Assembly (NCBI RefSeq): GCF_900890705.1
Contig: NZ_CAAHFH010000002.1
Coordinates: 248,001 to 312,000 of the forward strand
Direction of reading: 5' to 3'
Length of the DNA stretch: 64,000 nt
DNA from: Pontiella sulfatireligans
GTDB taxonomy: Bacteria > Verrucomicrobiota > Kiritimatiellia > Kiritimatiellales > Pontiellaceae
Position numbers and translations under genes: made by a program. Shown here in pieces: positions 45,207-54,497 of the stretch (the first letter of the stretch is position 1; each line of letters starts with the position of its first letter). Below the pieces are notes generated by a model. That model was not told where the DNA came from. It did not search any database and saw only the letters and a program-made list of their open reading frames with translations.

Positions 45207-46739
45207 ATGTACGGCATGAATTTTAACCGGGAAAATTTTGATCTGATGGTAAAGGAGCGGACGTCTCTGAATGCCGAAAACACTCAGCTCAAAACCGAAG
45301 TTAAACTGCTTAATGAGAAAGTTCAGTATCTGCTGAAAAAACTGTTCGGGCGCAGTTCCGAAAAGTTAAGCCCGGATCAGATGGAACTACTGCTCGATGA
45401 ACTGCAGGAAGCCCAAGAGGCTCTGGAAATAGCGGAAGAGGCCGAACAGGATGATTCAGAGCCGGTTGAGTCCCGTCGAGGAAAGCGCAAGCCGCTCAAG
45501 GAACGGGTCCCGGAAGACCTGCCGGTTGAGCAGGTGATCATCATTCCCGATGAGGTTCAGGGAAATCCTGGTCGCTATAAAAAAATCGGGGAGGAAAAAG
45601 TACGGGAGCTCGACGTTGTTCCGACCCGGTATTTTATCCGTGAAATCATTCGAGAAAAGTTTATTGAGATTGATAACCGTGAAGTGCCGCCGCTGATCGC
45701 ACCAGCTCCGGCAAGACTGATTCCAAACAGCTATGCTTCTGCCGGTCTGCTCCTACAGATCATTCTGAGCAAATATTGCGACCATCTTCCGCTCTACCGT
45801 CAGGAACAGGTTTTAAAATACCGCCACGGCATCGAAATCAGCCGCAAAACCATGGGCAACTGGATGTATCTTATCGCCGACTGGTTAACGTTGATCTACG
45901 AAGCACTGAGAAATGAAATCCGGCAAAGTGAGTATATTCAGGCCGACGAAACTTTTATCAAATACCAAGACCCGAAAAAGGACCATTGTCCCAATGGATA
46001 CCTATGGGCCTATCACAGTCCAGGCGTTGGAGTGCTCTTTGAATGGTTTCCGAGTCGTGCTGCATCATGTCTTGATTCGATGCTGACAGATTACGCCGGT
46101 CTTCTGCAAAGCGATGGATACGGTTCTTATCCGTCATGGCTGAACGACCCGGCTCATGAACAGGAAAAGGGAAATATTATTCATGCCTGCTGCTGGGCAC
46201 ATGCCCGGCGTAAATTTCATGAGGCCGGGGATTCAATCAGCCGGAAAATTATCAAACTCATTGCGAAGCTCTATCGCAACGAAACCACGTTGCGCAAACA
46301 ACCGGAGCTCGACCGGGCAACCTATCGGCAGGAACACTCTGCTCCAGTGCTTAATGAAATAAAAACCATTCTGGATCGTGAACAGAAAAAACAACTGCCC
46401 AAAAGCAAGCTCGGAGAAGCTATCAGCTATACCCTCAAACGCTGGGACAGCCTGAACCTGTTTCTTGAGCACGGGAAGCTGGAAATCGACAATAACCTTG
46501 TCGAAAATGCCATCAGGCCCACGGCCATCGGCAAGAAAAACTTCCTCTTCTTCGGCAGCCCCCGATCCGGTCAGGATAGCGCCATCATATACAGTCTCAT
46601 CGAAACCTGCCGAAAACTCGACATCAACCCCGCCGACTATTTGCGGGATGTGCTCGAAGCCCTTCCAACCATGGGACAGAACGAAGCTGCCAGCTGGACT
46701 CCGGCTCAATGGAACTCATCCCGCGCACAGTCAGCATAA
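45207..46739 (+). CDS. tnpC: IS66 transposase TnpC
   Basis: 510 residues, full length. An N-terminal coiled coil (residues 15-75, with KLFGRSSEKLSPDQM) is followed by a zinc-finger-like region that here lacks the usual Cys pairs, and the DDE domain: YIQADETFIKYQD, LLQSDGYGSYPSW and EIDNNLVENAIRPTAIGKKN, which carries the Glu. The C-terminus has SLIETCRKLDINPADYLRDV as usual. Everything needed for activity seems intact, so this element is potentially mobile. Confidence 0.95.
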   Translation: MYGMNFNRENFDLMVKERTSLNAENTQLKTEVKLLNEKVQYLLKKLFGRSSEKLSPDQMELLLDELQEAQEALEIAEEAEQDDSEPVESRRGKRKPLKERVPEDLPVEQVIIIPDEVQGNPGRYKKIGEEKVRELDVVPTRYFIREIIREKFIEIDNREVPPLIAPAPARLIPNSYASAGLLLQIILSKYCDHLPLYRQEQVLKYRHGIEISRKTMGNWMYLIADWLTLIYEALRNEIRQSEYIQADETFIKYQDPKKDHCPNGYLWAYHSPGVGVLFEWFPSRAASCLDSMLTDYAGLLQSDGYGSYPSWLNDPAHEQEKGNIIHACCWAHARRKFHEAGDSISRKIIKLIAKLYRNETTLRKQPELDRATYRQEHSAPVLNEIKTILDREQKKQLPKSKLGEAISYTLKRWDSLNLFLEHGKLEIDNNLVENAIRPTAIGKKNFLFFGSPRSGQDSAIIYSLIETCRKLDINPADYLRDVLEALPTMGQNEAASWTPAQWNSSRAQSA

Positions 46740-46896
46740 ATGCTGTCAAGTGGGTGAACGAACAGACGCATACGCTAAAAAGTTCGTCATCCAATCAGTA
46801 GTCCAGAAATTCGCGGCAAACCTACCCCTCTCGAAAACCTCAGTTCGACAGCGATAAATTCGGCTCTCTTTCGCCAAAAATTTCCCAATTTGGGGT

Positions 46897-46961
46897 AGAT
46901 GGATGCAATACCGAAATACGCAGGGTCAGCCATTTCAGAAGTGGCACAGACCGCCTCCTTC
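46897..46961 (-). pseudogene. 65-base copy of the 5' end of the GH42-like gene
   Basis: Matches 29751-29815 at 61 of 65 positions and has the same orientation. It encodes AVCATSEMADPAYFGIASI, the signal-peptide end and first mature residues of the 28258-29850 protein (AVCAASDMADSAYFGIASI there). It lies between the IS66 right end and an older IS66 remnant, 17 kb from its intact relative. No further part of the gene follows. Confidence 0.8.
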
Positions 46962-46994
46962 GTATGCGGCTTTTCGGCGACCGCCTTGACAGGG

Positions 46995-47410
46995 TTACTC
47001 TCCGCCGGTTCCGCGGATTGATTTCCAGCGGGCAGGCGTCCAGTCGGCAGCTTCGGACTGTTGCATGGTCGGCAGGGCGCTGAGGGTTTCACGCAGGTAG
47101 TCGGCTGAATTGATATCGAGCTTTCGGCAGGTTTCAATGAGGCTATAGATGACGGCGCTGGTTTGGCCGGATTCCTGACTACCGAAGAAGAGGAAGTTCT
47201 TTTTGCCGATGGCGGTCGGGCGAATGGCGTTCTCGACGAGGTTATTGCAGATTTCGAGTGTGCCATGTTCGAGGTAAAGATTGAGCGCATCCCAACGTTC
47301 GATGGTGTAATTGATCGCTTTACCGAAGTTGCTTTGCGGGAGCTGGAGCGGTTTTTCCTGATCGAGGATTTTCTTTATCTGTTCGAGATGGGACTTGGCA
47401 TGTGCCTGGC
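46995..47410 (-). pseudogene. Truncated IS66 transposase, C-terminal part only
   Basis: The segment encodes HLEQIKKILDQEKPLQLPQ, LEHGTLEICNNLVENAIRPT, GKKNFLFFGSQESGQTSAVI and ETCRKLDINSADYLRETL, closely related to the end of the intact TnpC at 45207-46739 but in the opposite orientation and clearly a different copy. The DDE Asp residues and the accessory genes are absent. It abuts the stop codon of the GH20 gene at 47411, so its arrival or later deletion may have shaped that gene's end. Confidence 0.85.
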
Positions 47411-49033
47411 CTATTTTACAAGCTTGCGATAGTTCACATTCATCCGATCGAAACGTTTTTCCTGAACAGCCAAACGCTCTATAAAGGAATCGTAATTTTT
47501 TTGCCCTTGCTGTCTCCATACCACTTCAGCCACAGCACAAACACGAGGAAAGGCCATATATTCAACCTGTTTCATATGGGGCATGTATTCCGTCCAAAGC
47601 TGTCCTTGCGCTCCAAGCACATGCTGACGGGCTTTCTCGCTCAGCCCAGGGATGATAGGTTCAAAATTATAAACCTTTTCCACCGGCAAGTGACCTCCGA
47701 ATGCAAGTGGTTCACTTTTCTGATCCTTGCTCTGGTAATAATCGAAATATAAGTGCGAGGTAGAGGCCACAACAATATCATGGCCCTGTTCAGCAGCATT
47801 CCGGGCAATGGCCAGTCCCTTCTTTCCGTGTCCGCGCCACCACATGATCGTTGCATTCTCGGCCAGTCCTCCTTCGGCAATTTCATCCCAGCCGATCAGC
47901 CGTCGATTGTTTTCCACCAGGAAGTTATCAATCTGTTTAATGAACCAGCTCTGCATTTCGTGCATATCCTTCAACCCGCGATCCTTGCGCAGTTGCTGAA
48001 TACGTTCGCTGGCTTCCCACTGGGGTTTCCTCGCTTCATCGCCTCCGATATGAATAAACGTAGAGGGGAATAGATCCATTACTTCAGTCAGTACATCCTT
48101 GCAGAACCGCACCGTAGATTCTTCCGGATTAAGGATAATTTCGCTGACCCCCCACACTCTTTTCACCTCGACAAGTTCAGTGGTACACCCGAGTTCGGGA
48201 TAGGATGCAATCGCCGCCTGCATATGACCGGGCATGTCAATTTCCGGAACGACAGTGATATGACGTTCCGCGGCATAGGCCACCACCTCGCGAACCTCAT
48301 CTTGAGTATAAAAACCACCATGACGGATGCCGTCATACGCATAAGGCATTCCGTTTCGTTTCTCCTTTGCCCGATGACCAATCAACGTCTCCGTCCGCCA
48401 TGCGCCGACTTCGGTGAGCTTGGGATATTTTTTGATTTCGATGCGCCAGCCCTGATCTTCCGTCAAATGCCAGTGGAAGGAGTTAAACTTGAATGTCGAC
48501 AGCGTGTCGATAAAGCGTAACACGTCCTCCTTCGGCATAAAGTGCCGGTCAACATCAAGGTGCATGCCACGCCATCCGAAGCGGGGAATATCACGAATCT
48601 CAACCTTGGGTACCTTCCAGTTCGCTGAAATTTTTTCGCTGGAGTAGATTTCCGGAGGCAATAACTGACGAAGCGTCTGCGCACCATAAAACAGGCCAGC
48701 CGGTGCCGGGGCCGGGGCCGTGATCACAACAGCATCCGACACCCTCAACTCATATCCTTCTTTCCCCAGAGAACCATCGGCCTTGGTCTGAAACACAATA
48801 CCGCCCTTGGTTCCCGCTTTAACCTTAAGCTTATAGCCAGTAGCCGGCCGAAGCTGTTCAGCCATGAGTTCAGCAGTCTGCTTGGCCCCTTCATCAGCAT
48901 AGGAAATAACGGTTTTTTTCTTCAGCGTCCAATCCCCCTCAAGCTCCGTCATCTCGAGCGGTTGGGGAATAACAGATGGTCGGGCATGAGCCACAGAGAC
49001 TAGAAATAATGTCAATAGAATCAAATGTTTCAC
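47411..49033 (-). CDS. Secreted GH20 beta-N-acetylhexosaminidase
   Basis: 540 residues with signal peptide MKHLILLTLFLVSVAHA. The small GH20b domain (about 20-135) precedes the barrel: FGWRGMHLDVDRHFMP, FHWHLTEDQGWRIEIKKYP, VPEIDMPGHMQAA, and FIHIGGDEARKPQW with the catalytic pair Asp 332-Glu 333. WTEYMPHMKQVEYMAFPR completes the active site. It uses substrate-assisted catalysis to release terminal GlcNAc or GalNAc from glycans such as chitin fragments, N-glycans or glycosaminoglycan pieces. The stop codon lies at the border of an IS66 remnant, so a few C-terminal residues may have been lost or replaced, but the fold is complete. Confidence 0.95.
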   Translation of the reverse strand: MKHLILLTLFLVSVAHARPSVIPQPLEMTELEGDWTLKKKTVISYADEGAKQTAELMAEQLRPATGYKLKVKAGTKGGIVFQTKADGSLGKEGYELRVSDAVVITAPAPAPAGLFYGAQTLRQLLPPEIYSSEKISANWKVPKVEIRDIPRFGWRGMHLDVDRHFMPKEDVLRFIDTLSTFKFNSFHWHLTEDQGWRIEIKKYPKLTEVGAWRTETLIGHRAKEKRNGMPYAYDGIRHGGFYTQDEVREVVAYAAERHITVVPEIDMPGHMQAAIASYPELGCTTELVEVKRVWGVSEIILNPEESTVRFCKDVLTEVMDLFPSTFIHIGGDEARKPQWEASERIQQLRKDRGLKDMHEMQSWFIKQIDNFLVENNRRLIGWDEIAEGGLAENATIMWWRGHGKKGLAIARNAAEQGHDIVVASTSHLYFDYYQSKDQKSEPLAFGGHLPVEKVYNFEPIIPGLSEKARQHVLGAQGQLWTEYMPHMKQVEYMAFPRVCAVAEVVWRQQGQKNYDSFIERLAVQEKRFDRMNVNYRKLVK

Positions 49034-49233
49034 AGAAATACCTTACATAAATTCGCATATATGACGTTTAAAAACACCATGGAGACATGCCATTAGGAAC
49101 GCTAAACTGGTCAAGAAGAGTGATCGGACCATCGTCTTCTCTCACTCCCCCTCCACTATACACTAAAACTAGCGCGATTAACGGCCCCCTTTTTGAACAA
49201 AGAGGGCCCGTACGTGGGCATCATCGCTAGGTC

Positions 49234-49272
49234 AAAAACCCTTTCCTTCACTAAACACCGAGAAGGAAAGGA
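49234..49272 (-). terminator. Rho-independent terminator
   Basis: Ten-base arms CCTTTCCTTC/GAAGGAAAGG with a 12-base loop; on the minus strand the stem is followed by TTTTTG. It lies 14 bases after the stop at 49286 and ends that transcript. The rest of the gap to 49033 holds the GH20 promoter region, with nothing I can name. Confidence 0.75.
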
Positions 49273-49285
49273 GTTCATGACATCC

Positions 49286-50885
49286 TTAGGGGGTCATCGT
49301 GGCATGAGTGCGAATAAACCGAGTTGCCGCTTCCGCATTGACCCGGTTGGTTATGGTCTCGAAACCATCTTCTGCCGTTCCGGTACCGATAACGGAGTAC
49401 AGGCTGGCGTCGTTCGTCCAACTTCCATACACAAGATTACCACGAAACTCCGGCATATAACTTAACCCAAGCTCTACACCATTCGTGCGCGCGGCATAGA
49501 CATAGTCTATATAATCGCTACCCTCCCGCCGAACCATCTCCGCGGAACAACGATGACCAATATCCGCGCCATCGGACGGATCCCCCCCGAAGGCGTATTC
49601 ACCGAGATTATTAAGCGCGTCTCCATCGGGATTATCATCCATTTCCGTTTCCGCTCCCACATCCGGATATTCGTTGAGCCACGCCAGATAGAGCTCCTCG
49701 GACGACAGCACATCTCCCAGTCCCATAAGCTGTAAATTATCGGTCTCAAAATAATCATTCGGCCCCATTTTTTTGTCGCCAAAAAAGCCCACCATACGAA
49801 TCGCATCCATATTCCCTCCCGCGATATCAAGAGCCACTCCCTTTGCGATCTCCTGCTCACTTCCTCCTTCGGAGGTGTAATACAGGTCATAGGTATCCGT
49901 ATCCATGTCCACAACAGCACGAACAGCCACATTGGTAACTTGACCCCCGGGATTCAGAGCAGCAGAAGCCACATGCGTCTTTGTCACGTTATTCCAAGCC
50001 CCAATCATAAAGCCGTCGATCTGCCGGACAAACGCCACCGTAAGCAGCTCCTTGTTTGCGGTCAGATCCTTTAAGGTGTGACGCAAAGTGGCTCCGTTAA
50101 CTTGCGTTCCTCCCTCAACATCCGCGCTCCACTGCCAACTCAGCTCAAAGCGCCCCTCGGTTATCCCTCCTTGACTGAGATTTGCGGCCTTATATAGGCC
50201 TGCGGACTTTGCGATGTGAAGTTCCCCGTCATTGACATAGACAGTGGCCGTGTCCGAACCCCATTCGGCTTTGCCATAAGGATCTGGAGCTGAGTTTATC
50301 AAACCGGAATATGATGTTCCATTGGGCTCGGCATCAAAGGTCCATTCCTCAAGCAAATAACTGGAGGGCGGCAGAGACTCAGCCGCTAATTTAGTAACAA
50401 CCAGATTATCTAACAACACTTCATCACCAACGACCCAATTCGCTCCAGCGGCATCCATTGCTTTTACTGACCATTTATATTTAGAGAAGGCAAAGTCGGC
50501 AGGCAATTTACCACCAGCATATCCAAGAATCTCGGGACCATTATTGATACTATAATAAACCTCAAATGATCCGGGAAACCCTCTGCTATCTAGATCATAC
50601 ACGGCTCGCAGATGGATATTGCTTGCCACCGCCCCAGAAAGGTTGGTCATGCTATGGTAATTACTATAAACATCTTGAGAGGCCTGAATGGATATATGGC
50701 TGGTTCCAATATTAGTTACGGCCGGCATGATATTCGTTATTGAACCAAGAACGTTGGTGATCGATTCTGTTATATTGGTGGCGTTATCATGATTCCAATA
50801 TCGCAGTCCCATGCCCAGTGCGTCATCTGATTTAGAGCCAATCTGAAAATATACCTGTGCACAGGTTTCAGTATCAGGATCGGAA
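49286..50885 (-). pseudogene. Surface-type protein truncated at its 5' end by an IS110 remnant
   Basis: The frame is open to 50917, but its first residues (MPSEAIRRGPN) are encoded by transposase DNA, and there is no signal peptide. Two concanavalin/LamG-like domains remain: the first truncated (CAQVYFQIGSKSDDALGMGL), the second after LLEEWTFDAEPNGTSYSGL (about 197-400), each ending on DNL-V or DNLQ-L. The C-terminal 120 residues hold DDNPDGDALNNLGEYAFGGD and a closing beta-sandwich shared with the 34016 and 38139 proteins. Such proteins are usually exported. Without a secretion signal this copy is probably inactive, though the remaining frame is undamaged, suggesting a recent event. Confidence 0.7.
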
Positions 50886-51029
50886 TTCGGTCCCCGTCTG
50901 ATAGCTTCGCTGGGCACAGACCGTGAGCGTTTTGAATCTACCCATGAAGTCGAATGTTATTCAGGCATTGCTCAGGTCGTGGACCGAAGCGGCAAGACAG
51001 CGAAAATCTATCGGCGCTACAAATGCTGA
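50886..51029 (+). pseudogene. IS110/IS116-family transposase fragment
   Basis: The plus strand encodes FGPRLIASLGTDRERFES, then CYSGIAQVVDRSGKTAKIYR, ending in RRYKC and a stop. This is the conserved transposase_20 domain (G-D-R-x-R-F ... Y-S-G-I-A-P-V ... S-G-K) of IS110-type enzymes. The N-terminal catalytic domain and the usual tail are missing. It replaces the 5' end and promoter of the gene at 49286. Confidence 0.75.
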
Positions 51030-51062
51030 AAAGAACAGATTCCATAAGATGACGGGCATTAC

Positions 51063-51161
51063 ATGAGTATGCTCAAAAAACGAGGCTCGAACTTAATCAA
51101 ACTGATTGCAGAACATCCCGATGTTTACAGGCTAAACGAACCGGTTAAAGTCCAGTTTTAG
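51063..51161 (+). other. Short open frame in a decayed region, family unknown
   Basis: 32 residues (MSMLKKRGSNLIKLIAEHPD, then VYRLNEPVKVQF) directly after the IS110 fragment, with no start signal of note. It may be another mobile-element scrap or the tail of a lost gene. I do not recognise it. Nothing else is seen between 51030 and 51213. Confidence 0.25.
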
Positions 51162-51213
51162 CGTTAACGGATCACCTCAGATGACTGGTTCGGTATCAGA
51201 CATACGATTGAGC

Positions 51214-52905
51214 TTATTTTTTCTCCCTTCTCCCCTTCCTCTCTTTTTTCTTCTTCTCACCCTTCCTCTCTCTCTTTGAAGAAGGGGCTTCCATGCATTC
51301 TTTCATTTTTTCCAGAATATCATCAAATGTTCCAGGTCCTTGAGCGTTACCGCCTGGCACAAACTCACCGTAAGGGCGGCCTTCAAACTTCAGCAGCTCT
51401 TTTTTGAGCTTCGCGCGGAGTTCTTCTATTGTTCCGGCATACTCCGGGTTATCGACCAGGTTATTTGTCTCCGCACGGTCTTTTTTAAGGTTGTAGAGCT
51501 GGTGATAACTGAGCGAGTTCGGGTTATCCCTGCCACGTGAGATACCACCGCTCAAGCCGGCAAGGGTTTTCTCTATAGATCTTTCATTTTTACGCATTTC
51601 CTCAACCTGATCGGTCGTAAAGCGCAAGGTCATGTAACTCCACTCTTTGGTCTTGACCGCCCGTGAAGCTCCCATCTCGTTGAAAACATAATCGCGAATC
51701 GGGGACATCTGATCCTTGAACAGCGGAGCCATACTCACGCCATCCATTTTATAGCCCTTCGGCAGCTCCACCCCTGCAAGTTCAAACCAGGTGGGAACAA
51801 AATCGGTATTCTGGATCAGCTCTTCGGTAACGACGCCTTTTTCAATGCCGGCGGGCCAACTGATAATACACGGCACTTCCGTTCCATTGATCGTATAAAT
51901 AGAGCCCTTACGCTTCGAGCCGTGGTCGGCAACAAAACAGACCAGGGTATTGTCCGCGATGCCGAGCTCTTCCAGTTTATCAAGCAGCATGCCCAGCGAA
52001 TCATCCATCCACAGGAATCCGGCATTTTCCACCGGATCAATCCCTGCCTTTTCCAGTCGGGTGATCACCGACTTTCGATCCATGATCCCGATCGGTTTTT
52101 CCAGAAATCCTTCACCAGTTGCCCGATCCTTTTCCATTAGCGAGCTATACCAACTCTTGTTCGGCCCGTGCAACAACGTTGTGCCGTAGTACAGGAAGAA
52201 GGGTTTGGCTTCCTGCCCTGAGCCTGTCGAACGGGTGCACTCTTCGACAAACTCCATCGCGGCACTGATGGTCCATTCCGGGTTGTGTCCTTTAAACGGG
52301 GCTTTCATATTTTCCATATAAATATTCTTCGCCCAAGTGTAACCATATGATTTGACTATTTCGCGGTCTTGCTTTTCACACTCGTATTGCTTCTTGTTCA
52401 GTTCATCTGTATAAGGAGTGTTTTTCGGAATACCCGAGTCCTCCTCCCCCTCTGAATGATGACCGGAAACATGAAATTTACCAACCATACCGGTCGCGTA
52501 ACCATTGTCAGCCAACACCTTAGCCACATTCATATTATCCGGCTCAAGCCCAACATTAAACGCCGGCAAGGTTTGCGTTCCTTTCGGGCATTCCGCAAAA
52601 AGCTGATTCGAATAGGACGAACTGGCGTAGCGCCCGGTCATACAGGTATACCGCGACGGGGTGCAGACCGTACTGGTCATATGCGCGTTATTGAACGTCA
52701 GCCCGTTTTTCGCCATTCGATCCAGGTTGGGGGTAAGGACATTCCCGCCGTACACACTGGTCTCGGCCTTATCGTAATCATCGACAAGGAAAAAAATGAT
52801 ATTCGGCCTGTGCTGAGCCTGTCGAACGGGCTGTTCCACTGCCAGAACATTCACCGCCAGCGATGCTCCAATAATAAGTCCTGTCGCTATAAATTTATTG
52901 TTCAT
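51214..52905 (-). CDS. Secreted sulfatase with two in-frame repeat insertions and a basic tail
   Basis: 563 residues with signal peptide MNNKFIATGLIIGASLAVNVLA. It opens PNIIFFLVDDYDKAETSVYG, has the formylglycine motif C-T-P-S-R (Cys 81) and VCFVADHGSKRKGS, and is a paralogue of the sulfatase at 62510-64000. Two copies of the CTGAGCCTGTCGAACGG palindrome lie inside the gene: one gives PVRQAQHR just after the signal peptide, the other RSTGSGQ near residue 225, where the paralogue has no such residues. The protein ends in a Lys/Arg-rich tail (SSKRERKGEKKKKERKGRRE). It overlaps the upstream sulfatase by 11 bases and is the last gene of the four-sulfatase operon. Confidence 0.92.
   Translation of the reverse strand: MNNKFIATGLIIGASLAVNVLAVEQPVRQAQHRPNIIFFLVDDYDKAETSVYGGNVLTPNLDRMAKNGLTFNNAHMTSTVCTPSRYTCMTGRYASSSYSNQLFAECPKGTQTLPAFNVGLEPDNMNVAKVLADNGYATGMVGKFHVSGHHSEGEEDSGIPKNTPYTDELNKKQYECEKQDREIVKSYGYTWAKNIYMENMKAPFKGHNPEWTISAAMEFVEECTRSTGSGQEAKPFFLYYGTTLLHGPNKSWYSSLMEKDRATGEGFLEKPIGIMDRKSVITRLEKAGIDPVENAGFLWMDDSLGMLLDKLEELGIADNTLVCFVADHGSKRKGSIYTINGTEVPCIISWPAGIEKGVVTEELIQNTDFVPTWFELAGVELPKGYKMDGVSMAPLFKDQMSPIRDYVFNEMGASRAVKTKEWSYMTLRFTTDQVEEMRKNERSIEKTLAGLSGGISRGRDNPNSLSYHQLYNLKKDRAETNNLVDNPEYAGTIEELRAKLKKELLKFEGRPYGEFVPGGNAQGPGTFDDILEKMKECMEAPSSKRERKGEKKKKERKGRREKK
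52211..52236. repeat. REP-like palindrome inside a sulfatase gene, copy 1
   Basis: Contains CCTGAGCCTGTCGAACGGG. It is a sequence type (TTCGACAGGCTCAGG) found dispersed in many bacterial genomes, usually between genes. Here it is read as RSTGSGQ within the sulfatase, in a loop before AKPFFLYY. Confidence 0.75.
52811..52832. repeat. REP-like palindrome inside a sulfatase gene, copy 2
   Basis: Contains GCTGAGCCTGTCGAACGGGC, the same palindrome as copy 1 but read in another frame as PVRQAQHR, between the signal peptide and the first strand of the catalytic domain. Confidence 0.75.
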
Positions 52906-54496
52906 TTTTATTTTTGCCTTTGTTTTTTCTGGCCTCGGCTCTCGCCTTTTTCTTGTCCTCTTTGCTCATTTTTTCTTTGCTCTGATCCACGTCCGGAATT
53001 GTTCCTTTGCCTTTATCCAATTTCGGCAATTTTCCGTCGACCAGATCACAGACAGGAGGAACTTTTACAACCGGATCAAAAAGAACATAACTATCAGACG
53101 CATTTGGATTGGGTTTAGGCAGAAGCGCATCAATACGCGTGTGATAAACGTCCAGTTCACTCTTCATGCGCTGCGCTTTCTCAGGCATCTGTTTGGTAAT
53201 GTTAGTACCCTCGCCAATATCCTTTTTCAAGTCATACAGATAAGGCTCCGGCAGTTCATAAAAATTAAACAGTTTGTAGTGCCCCTTAATAATCACGGAG
53301 TGCGGCGTGGCGTTACGATGGTGCGGATAGTGAAAGAACAATGACCGATCTTTGAAACCATCCACATTACCCCCTTTCGCTATCGGCATAATGCTAACGC
53401 CGTCGACATTTTCAAGACGGGCCACATCGCCACCGGCCAGTTCATAAAACGTCGGCATAAAGTCATAGCCGACAACATTGAGGCTGTTGCGTGAACCGGC
53501 GGTAATACCCGGGCCTTTCATAGACATCGGCACTCGAATCCCCCCTTCCCAAAGCCACCATTTTCCACCGCGCAGGATACGGTCTGACCCGTTATACAGC
53601 CCTTTCCCATTGTCGGAGGTAAACACGACATAGGTGTTATCGCTGATCCCAAGCTCCTCCAGCTTCTTCAAGACCATGCCGATAGAGGTATCCATATCCT
53701 CGATCGCAGCGCAATGGGTCGCCACCTCTCTAGCCGCACTGTTTCCCAGGGCTTTGATTTCCGGGTTGCTGGTATATTTTTTCAGCGTCTCCGGCAGGCT
53801 CTGCTGCTGGTTGTGCTCAGCATAATGTGAAATCTGAACAAAAAACGGTTTATCTGCTTTAGCCTGACGCTCGATAAAGTCGATACTGTTGCGGGTCATA
53901 CTGAAAATTTTCTTCGGATCTCTCGGATCCGTATTCATTTTACCTCCTTCCTCATTCGATGTTTCGCCATCACTCTCGTCATAGCCGCACGCTTCCGGAC
54001 CACCGCCGTAGACATGCCACTTACCAAAATGCGCGGTCGCATACCCCTGCTCTTTCAGTACATGAGCAATCGTCTTAAACTTCGGATTGAGCGATCCCAT
54101 GGGCTCAGGCTCAAGGTATGGAGCACCTTTCGCTTTTTCGATATAATTAACCTCAAACGTACAGGAGTCACCAAAGTTGCCATTCCCACTGAAACGGGTT
54201 CTACCAGCCGTCTTTCCGGTCTGAATACTGCACCGTGACGGCGCGCACATTCCGGCAGAGGAATACGCATTGGCAAAAATCATCCCCTGGCTGCCAATCG
54301 CGTCAATATTCGGCGTATTACGCCATTTCATGGCCGAACCGCCATAGCCTTCCTGTTGCATGGTGGCGGTTCCATACCACGGCATGTCATCCACCAGAAT
54401 AAAAACAATATTGGGCTTCGTATTCGCGTGAACCACACTCCCGATGAGAAGAGAAGCGGCAACCGTCAAAAGAGTAGATTTCATATTCAATTTCAT
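52895..54496 (-). CDS. Secreted sulfatase with a basic C-terminal tail
   Basis: The frame is open to 54649, but the ATG at 54496 with AGGAAG upstream begins the signal peptide (MKLNMKSTLLTVAASLLIGS to VVHA); the longer version would read through the upstream gene. The domain opens KPNIVFILVDDMPWYGTA and has C-A-P-S-R (Cys 84), AHFGKWHVYGGG and VVFTSDNGKGLYNGSDR. After a C-terminal subdomain it ends in KMSKEDKKKARAEARKNKGK and more Lys. One base separates it from the upstream sulfatase stop, and it overlaps the downstream one, so the three are translationally linked. Substrate unknown; it is not close to its operon neighbours. Confidence 0.92.
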   Translation of the reverse strand: MKLNMKSTLLTVAASLLIGSVVHANTKPNIVFILVDDMPWYGTATMQQEGYGGSAMKWRNTPNIDAIGSQGMIFANAYSSAGMCAPSRCSIQTGKTAGRTRFSGNGNFGDSCTFEVNYIEKAKGAPYLEPEPMGSLNPKFKTIAHVLKEQGYATAHFGKWHVYGGGPEACGYDESDGETSNEEGGKMNTDPRDPKKIFSMTRNSIDFIERQAKADKPFFVQISHYAEHNQQQSLPETLKKYTSNPEIKALGNSAAREVATHCAAIEDMDTSIGMVLKKLEELGISDNTYVVFTSDNGKGLYNGSDRILRGGKWWLWEGGIRVPMSMKGPGITAGSRNSLNVVGYDFMPTFYELAGGDVARLENVDGVSIMPIAKGGNVDGFKDRSLFFHYPHHRNATPHSVIIKGHYKLFNFYELPEPYLYDLKKDIGEGTNITKQMPEKAQRMKSELDVYHTRIDALLPKPNPNASDSYVLFDPVVKVPPVCDLVDGKLPKLDKGKGTIPDVDQSKEKMSKEDKKKARAEARKNKGKNKNEQ

Positions 54497-54497
54497 A

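Larger units (their letters stand above)
44402..46792 (+). mobile_element. Complete IS66-family insertion sequence
   Basis: It holds the standard three genes of IS66 in order. The left end GTAATGCGAACTTTTTCGC (44402-44420) and the inverse of the right end, GATGACGAACTTTTTAGCG (46774-46792), align as imperfect inverted repeats. A second copy of GTAATGCGAAC lies 53 bases further left (44349-44359), which leaves the true left end in doubt. I could not find the eight-base target duplication. It inserted just after the kinase gene. Confidence 0.8.

Noticed and set aside
46862..47290. 167-residue minus-strand frame overlapping the IS66 remnant
   Set aside because: It mixes an out-of-frame reading of the transposase with the duplicated GH42-like scrap; neither part is a gene in that frame.
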